Below, piece after piece: positions 9,145 through 18,655 of a DNA stretch of 64,000 nt. Position numbers and translations under genes: made by a program. Under the pieces are notes generated by a model. It saw only the letters and a program-made list of their open reading frames with translations. It was not told the DNA's origin and searched no databases. The stretch covers positions 1,927,001 to 1,991,000 of the forward strand of contig NZ_CP154260.1 of assembly GCF_039545795.1 (NCBI RefSeq). Direction: 5' to 3'. Within the stretch, counting starts at the first letter, position 1, and each line of letters starts with the position of its first letter. Source of the DNA: Chitinophaga niabensis. Its GTDB lineage: Bacteria; Bacteroidota; Bacteroidia; Chitinophagales; Chitinophagaceae.

Positions 9145-9188
9145 TTAGCTATGCTATTGTTCACAAAACAACCTTTATTCACCACCTT

Positions 9189-12100
9189 ATGAATTGCGTT
9201 ATGAATGCAAAAAAAGCTCCCATAATTCTGTTATTGCTGCTGTTATGCCAGGCAATGTTATTTTCTGCTTTCGCCCAGGGTGATAGCAGGCTCTCCGGAA
9301 AAGTTACGGACATGAATGGTGAACCACTACCAGGGGTATCGGTAAAATTAGCCGGTACTAAAACAGGTACTGTTACTGATGTACTCGGTACGTTCTCATT
9401 AAGTATTACAGAGAAGAATGGTACACTGGAATTAAGTTATATAGGTTTTGAAACGCAGATGGTTCCCTTCAATGCACAAACGTTGGCCAATCTGAACATC
9501 CGGATGAAACAGGCATCAGCTACAGTGGATGAAGTGGTAGTGGTAGGAGCGAGAATGCGTAAAAGCGATCTCACAGGTGCTGTAGCTAATGTGGATTCCA
9601 AAACATTACTGGAACGCCCTGCCACCAATGTGAATCAGGCCTTGCAGGGACGTGTAGCCGGGGTGTTCATCAACAATGCCACCAAACCCGGTGATGATGC
9701 AACGATCAAGATCCGCGGGATCAATACTATCAATGCAGGTTCTTCACCTATCTATGTGGTAGACGGCCTGGTGATGGAAAATAACCAGGGCGGTTTCAAT
9801 GCCATCAACCTGAATGACGTAGCTTCTGTACAGGTACTGAAAGATGCATCTGCTACTGCACTGTATGGTTCCAGGGGTGCAAATGGCGTTGTGGTGATCA
9901 CTACTAAAAAAGGCCAGAGAAGAAATGGAGACGGAGTGGTTACTTATGATGGCTGGGTTGGTTTTAACAAGTTCTCGCAAATGCCTGAAACACTGAATGC
10001 CACACAGCTCTTTCAACTGAGAACGGATGCTTATGCCAATGGGTATATGAAAGATAACCCAAACGCTAACCGCCAGGATTATATTGATAACACCCTGATG
10101 AAAACCAATATCGCTTTTTCGCAACAGGAGTTTGATACTTACAATAGCGGCAGAAGCTTTAACTGGCTGGACCAGGTTACCCGTACCGGCTTTCAGCAGA
10201 ATCATTCTTTAGGATTTTCCGGCGGTTCTGACCGTGGTATATTCTATCTCAGCTTTGGATATGCAGGAACGAAAGGCCTCATTGAAAAAACAAACCAGGA
10301 TAAATATACCGGTCGTTTTAACGCAGAGTATGATGTGAAAAAATGGTTGAAAGTAGGAACGAATACAGGTTTTACCCGCACCAATGACGGTATCCCTTCT
10401 GATGATGTATATAATAAATCACTCGGCGCGAATCCCTTGCTGAACTATGATCCATACAGGGATCCCGCTACCAGGTATACATATGATTATCTGACTTTGT
10501 ATTACCGTTCTCATGGTGATCAGAATAATAACGACTTCAATCCTTTTAACTCATTGAATATTGACCGGAAACGCAGCCGTAACAGGATTGCCTCTACCAA
10601 TTATATCAATATCAACCCAATTAAAGGATTGGACATACGTTCCACTTATTCAATGGACTATGCCGCACAAACATGGTTTGAGTTCACGCCTAAAAATATC
10701 CAGGAAGCTATCCGCCACTACAATGGGGATGCACGTGCCAAACATGAAAGATGGAATGATCTTTACTGGCAATGGGATAACACAGTCACCTATAATACTA
10801 CCATCGCGAATGATCACAGGATCACTGCCCTGGCAGGTACCAGTTCCAGCAAACGCAGCTCTGACTATACCAAAGCTCAGGGAGACCGGTTTGCGAGTGA
10901 TGACCTCTCTTACTATGACCTGGGTGGTGCCGCAGCTGTAGAAAAATCTGTACTGGGTTCTGACTTTTACAACTACTCGCTGTTATCTTTCTTTGCCCGT
11001 GTGAACTACAGCTATAAGGATAAATATTTCTTTACAGCAACCACACGTTACGATGGTTCATCCAGGTTTGCTGAAGGGAACCGCTGGGGTGTATTTCCTT
11101 CCTTCTCTGCCGGCTGGAATATCACGAACGAAGATTTCATGAAGAACAATGGTTTGCTGAACCTGTTGAAACTCCGTGCCGGATATGGTGTGGTGGGTAA
11201 CCAGGATATATCAAACTATGCTTTCCAGACGTTATATGGCTCCCGTATTGATAATGGCAACGCGCTTATCGTAAATGATGGAAGAAGGGGTAATCCTGCT
11301 ATCTCCTGGGAAAAGCAGAAACAAAGTAATGTGGGGATCGACCTGGGCTTTTGGGATTCCAGGCTGACGGTAACGGCTGACGCATTCTACATCAATAATG
11401 ACAATATCCTGCTGGACCGTTCGCTGGCCACTACTACAGGTTATACCAAAGAATGGCAGAATATCGGCATGGTGAATAATAAGGGTATAGAGATCTCCGT
11501 GAACGCAGAAATAATCAGGAAAAAAGATTTCCAATGGTCTGTTGCCGGAAACATTTCATTCGACAAAAATACAGTGAAGAAGTTATATGGTGATGTGGAT
11601 GTGATCTACAATACCAATGAGAATGTGATCCAGCGGGAAGGGAATATCTTCCTCGGCAAATCCCTGAATACAATTTATACTTACCGCTCCGGTGGTGTAG
11701 CGCAGGAATGGAACCGTTCTGAATGGGAAGGCAAGAATTACAATGGTAAAACCGTTGCCCTCGGCGATCTGTTCGCAAGAGATATTTCAGGCCCTAAAGG
11801 TATACCGGATGGTGTGGTGAATCAAATGGATATGGAAGTGGTAGCGAAGAAAGACCCTAAATTCTATGGTGGTTTTGCCACTGATCTGTCTTATAAAGGT
11901 TTTGCTTTAAATACGGTGTTTACCTACTCTTACGGTGCTAAGAAGATAAGCGGATATTATGAAGGGCTGATCAACAGCATTGGTGAAAGCATGGCTTCCA
12001 AAGACCTGCTGAACAGGTGGACACCTCAGAACACCAACACCAATGTACCGCGTGTTATAGCTAATACCAGCTATAACAGGTATAATCCTTCAGACCTGGA

Positions 12101-12326
12101 TTATGCTATCCAGGATGCATCTTACCTGCGGTTATCTGCTTTAACACTCTCTTACAACCTTCCGGAAAAGATACTGAGTAACTGGCATGTTGATAAACTG
12201 CGCTTTTATTTCACAGGCTCCAACCTGTTCTGTATCACCAAATACAAAGGGCTTGATCCGGAAACGGGCGACTTCGGGTATCCGCCTTCCAGGATGTTTG
12301 TCTTTGGGCTGAATTTCGGTTTTTAA
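9189..12326 (+). CDS. SusC/RagA-family TonB-linked outer-membrane receptor
   Basis: 1045 aa from ATG 9189; a second ATG at 9201 would leave a tighter signal peptide. An apparent upstream extension from TTG 9120 lies in the leader and is rejected. Domain order: signal peptide (to AFAQ), CarboxypepD_reg-like domain (LSGKVTDMNGEPLPGVSVKL), TonB-contact region (DEVVVVGARMRKSDLTGAV), plug domain (RPATNVNQALQGRVAGV, IRGINTINAGSSPIYVVDGL, VLKDASATALYGSRGANGVV), then the 22-strand barrel ending in FGLNFGF. It imports glycan fragments together with the SusD encoded 20 nt downstream. Substrate unknown. Confidence 0.97.
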   Translation: MNCVMNAKKAPIILLLLLLCQAMLFSAFAQGDSRLSGKVTDMNGEPLPGVSVKLAGTKTGTVTDVLGTFSLSITEKNGTLELSYIGFETQMVPFNAQTLANLNIRMKQASATVDEVVVVGARMRKSDLTGAVANVDSKTLLERPATNVNQALQGRVAGVFINNATKPGDDATIKIRGINTINAGSSPIYVVDGLVMENNQGGFNAINLNDVASVQVLKDASATALYGSRGANGVVVITTKKGQRRNGDGVVTYDGWVGFNKFSQMPETLNATQLFQLRTDAYANGYMKDNPNANRQDYIDNTLMKTNIAFSQQEFDTYNSGRSFNWLDQVTRTGFQQNHSLGFSGGSDRGIFYLSFGYAGTKGLIEKTNQDKYTGRFNAEYDVKKWLKVGTNTGFTRTNDGIPSDDVYNKSLGANPLLNYDPYRDPATRYTYDYLTLYYRSHGDQNNNDFNPFNSLNIDRKRSRNRIASTNYININPIKGLDIRSTYSMDYAAQTWFEFTPKNIQEAIRHYNGDARAKHERWNDLYWQWDNTVTYNTTIANDHRITALAGTSSSKRSSDYTKAQGDRFASDDLSYYDLGGAAAVEKSVLGSDFYNYSLLSFFARVNYSYKDKYFFTATTRYDGSSRFAEGNRWGVFPSFSAGWNITNEDFMKNNGLLNLLKLRAGYGVVGNQDISNYAFQTLYGSRIDNGNALIVNDGRRGNPAISWEKQKQSNVGIDLGFWDSRLTVTADAFYINNDNILLDRSLATTTGYTKEWQNIGMVNNKGIEISVNAEIIRKKDFQWSVAGNISFDKNTVKKLYGDVDVIYNTNENVIQREGNIFLGKSLNTIYTYRSGGVAQEWNRSEWEGKNYNGKTVALGDLFARDISGPKGIPDGVVNQMDMEVVAKKDPKFYGGFATDLSYKGFALNTVFTYSYGAKKISGYYEGLINSIGESMASKDLLNRWTPQNTNTNVPRVIANTSYNRYNPSDLDYAIQDASYLRLSALTLSYNLPEKILSNWHVDKLRFYFTGSNLFCITKYKGLDPETGDFGYPPSRMFVFGLNFGF

Positions 12327-12346
12327 ACTTCAAAACGGTAAAATCT

Positions 12347-13909
12347 ATGAAACGCAATATAAAATGGAGCCTGATGGCAGCATCTGTTATGTTCCTGGCC
12401 TCCTGCAAAAATTTCCTCAATGAAGAAAGTATCACTAAATTAGGTGAAGACAAAGTGTATTCAGATATAGGCCTGGTAGAAACAAGCCTGAAAGGTATCT
12501 ACGCCAACTGGAAGAATGTGAGAACGGATGAGCAGGGCCTGATCATGATGATGGGTACGGATGAAACACAGCAGGGTGCTTTCCAGATGAAAGGTGATGC
12601 CATCAAAGGAGGTCTGGACCGTTACGATGCTAACCTGAACTCCACGGTGAACCATATCGCCAATCAATGGAACATACGCTGGCCGCTGGTGAATGAATCT
12701 GCCAAGATCATCAGGGGATTGGAAAGCGGAAATCCTGCCGCAGGTACCAAAGAAGGCGGGTTATATGGGGAAGCCTGTTTTGTGCGTGGTTTTGTTGATT
12801 TTCAGCTGGCCATGTACTGGGGCGAAATACCTATCCGGGACATGAAACGTGAAGCAGAGCTCGGTTTCCGCCGTCAACCACTCAAGGATGTATGGGCCTT
12901 CATCATTGATGATCTGACCAAAGCCGCCACCTTCTGCCCTAAAACCAATCAACCCGGCCGTGCTACTTCAGGTGCTGGTTGGGCCATGCTGGGCAAGGCT
13001 TATATGTCTGCCCCGGAATCTACCGGGCTGCGTGATTTCGCTAAAGCGCAGGAGTGCTTTGAGAAAATGATGGCTGATTACTCCCTGGTGCCTTACAAAG
13101 ATCTCTGGGATTTCAGCAAACCCAATACTGCAGAAGCCATTTTAGAATTCCAGTTTAGTCCTGTATATCCGAATAACAATAAGATCCAATTCCAGATAGG
13201 TTCCAGGGCGGTACAGTCGTATTTTGGAGATGGATGTTATTACTCTGGTTACGATAAACTGGTACCTACCCAATATGCATACGAAACAGTGGCCAATGGC
13301 GGCATCTGGGAAGATGGCGACCTGAGAAAAGAAGAGAGCATCCGGTATGATTTCACTTATTATGGGGAAACACCCACACTGGACAGGATCTCCTGGGAGG
13401 ACCTGGGTCCGAATCATGATGAGCTGAAACCTCATGTTAAAAAGTATGAGGACTTCCGGGTGGACAAACACCACGAAATGAGGATCAGCAATATGTGGAA
13501 CTCCGGTAAGAACATCCCGGTACTACGGCTGGCCGATATAAAACTCTGTTATGCTGAGTGTCTGAATGAGGCCGGGAAAACCAATGATGCCATCCTGGTG
13601 GTGAATGAAGTGAGGAAACGTGCCTGGGGAGGTACCCTGCCTGATGATAAAAGCTGGAAGGCTATGTCCAAAGACGAGTTTAAGGCAAAAATCATGGACG
13701 AGCGTATCCGGGAGCTTTTTGCGGAAGACTGGCGGCGTATTGACCTGATCAGGACGGGCAAATTCGTTGAATTGGTAAAAGCCCGCAATAAATGGGCAAA
13801 AGAATCCGGGAAAATTCAGCCATTCAATACTATCTTTCCGATTCCGGACACGGAGTTGAAATTAAATGGGGATATTGGGCCGGAAGACCAGAACCCGGGT
13901 TATAATTAA
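12347..13909 (+). CDS. SusD/RagB-family glycan-binding lipoprotein
   Basis: 520 aa with lipoprotein signal (FLASC, Cys20). Family features: KVYSDIGLVETSLKGIY near the N-terminus, GEACFVRGFVDFQLAMYWGEIPI, TSGAGWAMLGKAYM, the C-terminal RIRELFAEDWRRIDLIRTGKF block and FPIPDTELKLNGDIGPEDQNPGY at the end. It sits on the outer-membrane surface and partners the SusC encoded upstream. It ends 3 nt before the GntR-type regulator gene, indicating co-transcription of the regulator with the transport pair. Confidence 0.97.
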   Translation: MKRNIKWSLMAASVMFLASCKNFLNEESITKLGEDKVYSDIGLVETSLKGIYANWKNVRTDEQGLIMMMGTDETQQGAFQMKGDAIKGGLDRYDANLNSTVNHIANQWNIRWPLVNESAKIIRGLESGNPAAGTKEGGLYGEACFVRGFVDFQLAMYWGEIPIRDMKREAELGFRRQPLKDVWAFIIDDLTKAATFCPKTNQPGRATSGAGWAMLGKAYMSAPESTGLRDFAKAQECFEKMMADYSLVPYKDLWDFSKPNTAEAILEFQFSPVYPNNNKIQFQIGSRAVQSYFGDGCYYSGYDKLVPTQYAYETVANGGIWEDGDLRKEESIRYDFTYYGETPTLDRISWEDLGPNHDELKPHVKKYEDFRVDKHHEMRISNMWNSGKNIPVLRLADIKLCYAECLNEAGKTNDAILVVNEVRKRAWGGTLPDDKSWKAMSKDEFKAKIMDERIRELFAEDWRRIDLIRTGKFVELVKARNKWAKESGKIQPFNTIFPIPDTELKLNGDIGPEDQNPGYN

Positions 13910-13912
13910 TTG

Positions 13913-14929
13913 ATGAAGAAAATATTTGAAAAAATACAGGCGCTGGATGAAGTACCATCCTATTCCAAACACGAAAAGTTTGTGGAAGGCATCATTAACG
14001 CCATCGATGATAAAGTAATAACGGTAGGGGACCCGCTGCCTTCTGTGAACGTGATGATCTCCAGCCTGGGATATGCACGGGAAACGATCATGAAGGGGTA
14101 CAGGGAGTTGCAGCGCAGGGGCATCATTGAATCCAAGAACAGGCTGGGTTATTTTGTATCGAACGGCAATACCCGGCATGCCTTAAAAGTGGCGGTTGTG
14201 ATGTATACGATCGATACCTTCCAGGACCAGTTCTATCACAGCTTCAGAAAAGGGCTGGATGAGAACGTTCATGCGGATGTATTTTTTCACCACGGTAACA
14301 TTGAAGTATTTGAGGCCATTTTTTCATTGGTGAAAGCGAGATATGGCATGTACGTAATATCACCCATTCATCATCCCCGTACAAAGGAATTGCTGAATAC
14401 AGTTCCCCGTAACAAACTGGTGATGTTTGACCGGTATGAGCCATTGGATGGAGAGTTCAATTATGTGGTGCAGGAGTTTGAAAAATCCTCCTACGCTGTA
14501 TTTGAAGAGCTGGCAGATGAGATCAGGAAGTATGATGAAATGATCTTCTTTCATGATCCTGCATCCTTATTCCCGCCGGAGATCGTACGTTCCTTTAAGA
14601 AGTTCACCAAGAACTATAGTATCAAAGGGAGAGTGCTCAGGGAGTATGTGCCGGGTTCTGTACAGAAAGGAGTGGTGTATTATGTGAATGAGAATGCAGA
14701 GTTGTGGAACTTATTGAAAGATTGTGATAGTAAAAAGATAAAACCGGGGAAAGATATCGGCATTCTTTCCCATAACGATGAGCCGGTAAAAGAGATCGTG
14801 GGAAACGGGATCACCACTTATTCCGTGAGCTTTGCAGAGATGGGGAAACGGGTAGCAAGGGCAGTGATGAAACATGAACAGGTGAATGAAGTGATCCCAA
14901 CTAAACTGATCAGAAGAAATTCCCTTTAA
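13913..14929 (+). CDS. GntR-type regulator with sugar-binding-like C-terminal domain
   Basis: 338 aa from ATG 13913; the TTG one codon before is in frame but less likely. Residues about 15-80 are a GntR winged helix (KFVEGIINAID, LPSVNVMISSLGYARETIMKGY, ELQRRGIIESKNRLGYFV). Residues about 85-330 form a LacI/periplasmic-binding-protein-like effector domain (ALKVAVVMYTID, the GILSHNDEP turn). This architecture is common in Bacteroidota sugar-locus regulators. It is the third gene of the SusCD operon, 3 nt after SusD, so it likely senses the imported sugar and controls this operon; that is inferred from position. Confidence 0.9.
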   Translation: MKKIFEKIQALDEVPSYSKHEKFVEGIINAIDDKVITVGDPLPSVNVMISSLGYARETIMKGYRELQRRGIIESKNRLGYFVSNGNTRHALKVAVVMYTIDTFQDQFYHSFRKGLDENVHADVFFHHGNIEVFEAIFSLVKARYGMYVISPIHHPRTKELLNTVPRNKLVMFDRYEPLDGEFNYVVQEFEKSSYAVFEELADEIRKYDEMIFFHDPASLFPPEIVRSFKKFTKNYSIKGRVLREYVPGSVQKGVVYYVNENAELWNLLKDCDSKKIKPGKDIGILSHNDEPVKEIVGNGITTYSVSFAEMGKRVARAVMKHEQVNEVIPTKLIRRNSL

Positions 14930-14933
14930 AAGC

Positions 14934-14965
14934 AATGGGGGCCACATAAATGGCCCCCATTTTTA
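14934..14965 (+). terminator. Rho-independent terminator
   Basis: Perfect 11-bp stem AATGGGGGCCA (14934-14944), loop CATAAA, TGGCCCCCATT (14951-14961), then TTTATTTATTTTG. It closes the second SusCD/GntR operon. The following 14966-15160 is non-coding upstream sequence of the OmpA gene; I see no convincing promoter match in it. Confidence 0.93.
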
Positions 14966-15160
14966 TTTATTTTGTTTCGTTTTTATTCGGTTTAAGGAAT
15001 GCTGCATAAGTTTAGTATGTTTTTGTTTCATATGTAATGTTCATAGGAGCCGGTTACTTATATAGTTGAATGCTTCATCGTTTTTTGATGGCACAACCTT
15101 TGCGTTGAGAGGGTTGTTAAGGATAGGTAGATGAAGATTTGATTATCTAAAAATTGATAT

Positions 15161-16030
15161 ATGAGCATACGACTTATATCATCAGCATTGCTGGTGGTGA
15201 GCATTCTAGGAACGGGCTGTGTGAGTAATAAGAAATTTGCCCAGCTACAGTCCAGCTACAACGATCTGCAGAACCAGAACAAAGAACTGGATGGCAGATA
15301 TCAGACAGCCCAGCGTGATCTTTCAGGGGCTAACACCAGGGTTAAAAGCCTGGAGGAGCAAATTGCTTCTCAACGTACAGGATTAGCAGCTTTACAGGCT
15401 GCATTGGATAAATGTCTTAACTCTACCAGCCAGGGTAATGTAAACATCTCTAAACTGGTAGATGAAATCAACGCTTCCAACAAATACATTCAGCACCTGG
15501 TGAACACCAAAAACAAGAGCGACTCGCTTAACATGGTGCTGACCAATAACCTTACCCGTTCTTTGAGCAGGGAAGAGTTAAGGGATGTGGATGTACAGGT
15601 ATTGAAAGGAGTGGTGTATATCTCTCTGTCTGATAACATGCTGTATAAGTCCGGTAGCTATGAGATCTCTCCAAAAGCAGGTGAAACACTCAGCAAAATT
15701 GCGAAGATCATCATGGACTATAAGGACTATGAAGTGCTGATTGAAGGTAATACGGATAATGTGCCTATTTCACAGACTAATATCCGGAATAACTGGGACC
15801 TCAGTGCCTTAAGGGCTTCCTCTGTGGTGCAGGCTTTACAGACTACTTATAATGTAGATCCTAAACGTTTAACAGCAGGTGGTAGAGGTGAATACAACCC
15901 GGTTGCCGATAACAATACGGTAGAAGGAAAGTCTAAGAACAGGCGTACACAGATCATTATTACGCCTAAGCTGGATCAGTTTATGGAGTTGATAGATAAG
16001 GCACCGGAAGGTGGTACTGAAGCAAAATAA
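15161..16030 (+). CDS. OmpA-family lipoprotein with coiled coil
   Basis: 289 aa. Lipoprotein signal ILGTGC places Cys20 at the mature N-terminus. Residues about 25-85 are a heptad-rich coiled coil (LQSSYNDLQNQNKELDGRYQ). Residues about 150-280 are an OmpA/MotB peptidoglycan-binding domain: YEISPKAGETLSKIAKII, IEGNTDNVPI, NWDLSALRASSVVQAL and KSKNRRTQIIITP, with the expected Asp and Arg contacts. It should anchor the outer membrane to the cell wall in the periplasm. It is a single-gene unit between two terminators. Confidence 0.95.
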   Translation: MSIRLISSALLVVSILGTGCVSNKKFAQLQSSYNDLQNQNKELDGRYQTAQRDLSGANTRVKSLEEQIASQRTGLAALQAALDKCLNSTSQGNVNISKLVDEINASNKYIQHLVNTKNKSDSLNMVLTNNLTRSLSREELRDVDVQVLKGVVYISLSDNMLYKSGSYEISPKAGETLSKIAKIIMDYKDYEVLIEGNTDNVPISQTNIRNNWDLSALRASSVVQALQTTYNVDPKRLTAGGRGEYNPVADNNTVEGKSKNRRTQIIITPKLDQFMELIDKAPEGGTEAK

Positions 16031-16052
16031 GTTAGTAGCTGATATTAAAAAG

Positions 16053-16087
16053 GAAGCTGTCTCATAATGGGGCAGCTTCTTTTTTTT
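16053..16087 (+). terminator. Rho-independent terminator
   Basis: GAAGCTGTCTC (16053-16063), loop ATAAT, GGGGCAGCTTC (16069-16079): 11 bp with two G-T pairs, followed by eight T. It ends the OmpA gene and overlaps the stop codon of the convergent esterase gene. Confidence 0.9.
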
Positions 16088-17540
16088 AAAGTTTAAAGAT
16101 CACATTGTTCCACCATTCGTCTAGGCCATCTGTACTTTTGAAAACAAAGAAGCGGGGTACCGGCCGAGATGTTGTTTGCATAAATCTCACTTTAAGCGCA
16201 TATACTCCTTTATCCAATGGTAGTATGATAGATTGCCTTTTGCTACCGGCAGGTTGTTTTACCCGTAAAGTATCATTTATATATACCTCAGAACCTTCTC
16301 CTTCGTCCAGCTGTAATACATAATAACTTTTATCAGGGATGGCTAATGCACCTTCCACCAGGCATTCAAAGGAAGGCAGGTCTGCCTGCTTTAACCGGAA
16401 AGTGGAATCAACGCTGCCTGTTTTAACTGGTTTCCGGTTCTTTGCTGTAAGATCAAAATAAGTAAAGTGCAGGGGAGCGGGTTTTCTTTTGGCCGGGGTA
16501 AGTGTAGTGCCTGACCTGAGATGCAATGGAATGTTCACAGTATATCTCCCGCCAGGTGAAAAAGATCTTACGATCATATTATCAGGATCTGTTACAACCA
16601 GCCGGGAGTCTATAGGTTTCCATTCTTTTGCGGGTAATGTGCTGTCGTTTGTATAACGTACATCCAGGTTATCAGCATATATAGTGATCGTGATGGGCTT
16701 TTCAGGTAGTACTATTCCTCCATGAATGCTGAAACGCAGCGGATTCTTTGTGTATCCTGCATAGGTGAATTTAAGCGCATCATAATTTGTTTTAAAGGTA
16801 ACAGAGTTATGAGTTTCTCCTTCATAGCTGGCTACTTTCCATGCGAGCCCTGCCGGCGCGGTTGTCCGTAAAACGCTGTCCATTGCAGCAATGCCCATAT
16901 TTTCAAACGCTTTCCCGGCCCTTCCGCCAATAAAGAGTGTTCTGGCGTTCAGCTTTGCCTGCGGCAGTTTTTCACGGGCCAGTTTTACAAGGTATTGACC
17001 ATCCCACCATAAAGCAGGATCTGAACAGAGATAAGCTTTAAATACATCCGGGTCAGTCAGCAAAGCGTACATCACAAATGTTCCGCCAAAGGAAGCGCCG
17101 AAAAGAACAGACTCCCCGCCGGGATGGTACGTTTTATTGATGTAGGGGATGAGTTCTGTTTTGAAGAAAGCGAGGAAATTGGCTGCGCCGCCAGAGAAGG
17201 GCGTTGTTTTTACCTGTGTGGGCAGAAAATCCCTGTCCCTCATATTTACGCCGTCTTTATTGGTGTTGGGTAAACCTACGATGATAGCTGGCGGGGCAAA
17301 TCCTACTGCCTGAAGATAACGCCTGATATTGTAGAAGGTTAAGGTATTCCATTCGCCATCTATTACATACAGTACATCATAAACCTGCGAGGGATCATAA
17401 TTGGAAGGCAGGATCACCTGGAGGGAACGTTGCTCCTGCAGAATGGCAGAATAGATACTGTCCTTTTTTTGAGGGAAGTCCTGTGCAGAGGAGGTCTGTA
17501 TCAGCAGGTTTGCTATCAGCAGCAATTGGTATGCTTTCAT
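16086..17540 (-). CDS. Exported esterase-D-like alpha/beta hydrolase with C-terminal beta domains
   Basis: 484 aa, signal peptide to about SSAQ. Residues about 30-280 are the putative-esterase fold (PF00756, Fes/esterase D type): LQVILPSNYDP, VLYVIDGEWN, nucleophile elbow FGASFGG with Ser150, and a His in YEGETHNSVTF. The C-terminal 190 residues hold beta-rich, Ig-like or carbohydrate-binding-like segments of uncertain type (ITIYADNLDVRYTNDSTLPAKEW and onwards). Enzymes of this class cleave feruloyl, acetyl or siderophore esters; the substrate cannot be assigned. It is convergent with the OmpA gene and separated by 38 nt from the M48 protease gene on the same strand. Confidence 0.85.
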   Translation of the reverse strand: MKAYQLLLIANLLIQTSSAQDFPQKKDSIYSAILQEQRSLQVILPSNYDPSQVYDVLYVIDGEWNTLTFYNIRRYLQAVGFAPPAIIVGLPNTNKDGVNMRDRDFLPTQVKTTPFSGGAANFLAFFKTELIPYINKTYHPGGESVLFGASFGGTFVMYALLTDPDVFKAYLCSDPALWWDGQYLVKLAREKLPQAKLNARTLFIGGRAGKAFENMGIAAMDSVLRTTAPAGLAWKVASYEGETHNSVTFKTNYDALKFTYAGYTKNPLRFSIHGGIVLPEKPITITIYADNLDVRYTNDSTLPAKEWKPIDSRLVVTDPDNMIVRSFSPGGRYTVNIPLHLRSGTTLTPAKRKPAPLHFTYFDLTAKNRKPVKTGSVDSTFRLKQADLPSFECLVEGALAIPDKSYYVLQLDEGEGSEVYINDTLRVKQPAGSKRQSIILPLDKGVYALKVRFMQTTSRPVPRFFVFKSTDGLDEWWNNVIFKL

Positions 17541-17578
17541 TATTACATAATAATGAATTTAACGCAAAAGAGGAAGTT

Positions 17579-18649
17579 TTATTTGCTGTAACGTTGGCGT
17601 AGCTGTTGGAAGAGCTGTTCCCTTTGTGCATTCTTTTCAGTGAAGGCGGGATGTTCCGCTATGTTCTTACGAACATAGTTTACACGGTTTTCCGTGAGGG
17701 GATGTGTTCTTACGAATTCAGGAATATTCGTTTGCTGGTCCAGCTGCTGTAAGGCCTGCATTAATCCCAGCATGCCCAATTGACTGATGTGGTTGCGGCG
17801 TAAAGTTTTCATGCCCATGATATCCGCTTCCTGTTCATATTGACGGGAATAGGTGAGGCTATAGAGGGAACTGGCATTGGCATAAAGGGTATTGGTGGCT
17901 CCGCTGGCATTACCAAATGCGATACTTACCAGCATGGTGGTACTCATATCGCGGCATAGTTTTTTAACGGAATGGCGGGCTGTTACATGTGCTACTTCAT
18001 GTGATAAGAGCGCTGCCAGCTGATCCGAATTGTGTAGTTTTTCCAACAAACCGGTATAGACCACTATACGGCCTCCGGGTAATGCGTAAGCATTTTCAAT
18101 ATCACTTTTTACAATGCAGAAGGTGAGTGTATCCTGCGTATCCCATTTTATCTGTCGTGCAAAATTGCTGAGCAACTGATTGCCAGCAGGATCGCTGGTT
18201 TCATGGATGCTTTGTGCTGCAAGTGTTCCCAGTTCTTTGTCGAAGGAGAGCGGTAGCCTGTCTACCACACGGTTGACGCACCAGGGAATAGCATAAAAAT
18301 GACCAAATAATAAGATGCCGGCCATAGCAAGTAATACAATCAGGGTAACTTTCAAGCCACCACGAAGCGCCAGCTGATGTAGACCGGCGCTTCGTGTGTA
18401 CTTGTATTTTTGCAGGAATGCTTTTACAAAAACCGGATCATTCACTTCCAGCGTAGCTTCTCCGCTGATGCGGACTTCTCCGCTGATGCGGACGAAGTTG
18501 CGATCCACCACTTCCGCGGTGATCTCCGTGAACAGCCAATGCAGCTTTTTGCCTCCGGGAAGCTCCATGTGTAAGCTTTCTGTAAATAGCTGGATCCTGG
18601 CAGGGATGGCTTGTGCTGTCTGGTGATCGTAATACTTTCCTGAGAACAT
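17579..18649 (-). CDS. M48-family membrane metalloprotease
   Basis: 356 aa. An N-terminal region of about 95 residues precedes one membrane helix (about 98-118). The protease domain has the zinc motif HEVAH (His217, Glu218, His221) and the third ligand Glu274 in EQEADIMG, as in M48 peptidases. The N-terminal region contains the duplicated hexapeptide VRISGE, produced by a perfect 18-bp tandem repeat (see separate feature). It starts 6 nt after the DUF898 gene; a DUF898-M48 pair is a recurrent arrangement, so a joint role in envelope quality control is likely but inferred. Confidence 0.93.
   Translation of the reverse strand: MFSGKYYDHQTAQAIPARIQLFTESLHMELPGGKKLHWLFTEITAEVVDRNFVRISGEVRISGEATLEVNDPVFVKAFLQKYKYTRSAGLHQLALRGGLKVTLIVLLAMAGILLFGHFYAIPWCVNRVVDRLPLSFDKELGTLAAQSIHETSDPAGNQLLSNFARQIKWDTQDTLTFCIVKSDIENAYALPGGRIVVYTGLLEKLHNSDQLAALLSHEVAHVTARHSVKKLCRDMSTTMLVSIAFGNASGATNTLYANASSLYSLTYSRQYEQEADIMGMKTLRRNHISQLGMLGLMQALQQLDQQTNIPEFVRTHPLTENRVNYVRKNIAEHPAFTEKNAQREQLFQQLRQRYSK
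18457..18492 (+). repeat. 18-bp perfect tandem duplication inside the M48 gene
   Basis: CTTCTCCGCTGATGCGGA occurs twice in direct succession (18457-18474 and 18475-18492). On the coding strand it encodes the repeated hexapeptide VRISGE and keeps the frame. Confidence 0.95.
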
Positions 18650-18655
18650 ATTTGT

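Noticed and set aside
9120..9188. N-terminal extension of the second SusC gene from a TTG
   Set aside because: It lies in the transcript leader and would put 23 polar residues ahead of the signal peptide.
15061..15110. Promoter-like AACCTTTG upstream of the OmpA gene
   Set aside because: The first base is wrong and the nearest TTG boxes are 7 or 26 nt away, not 19-20.
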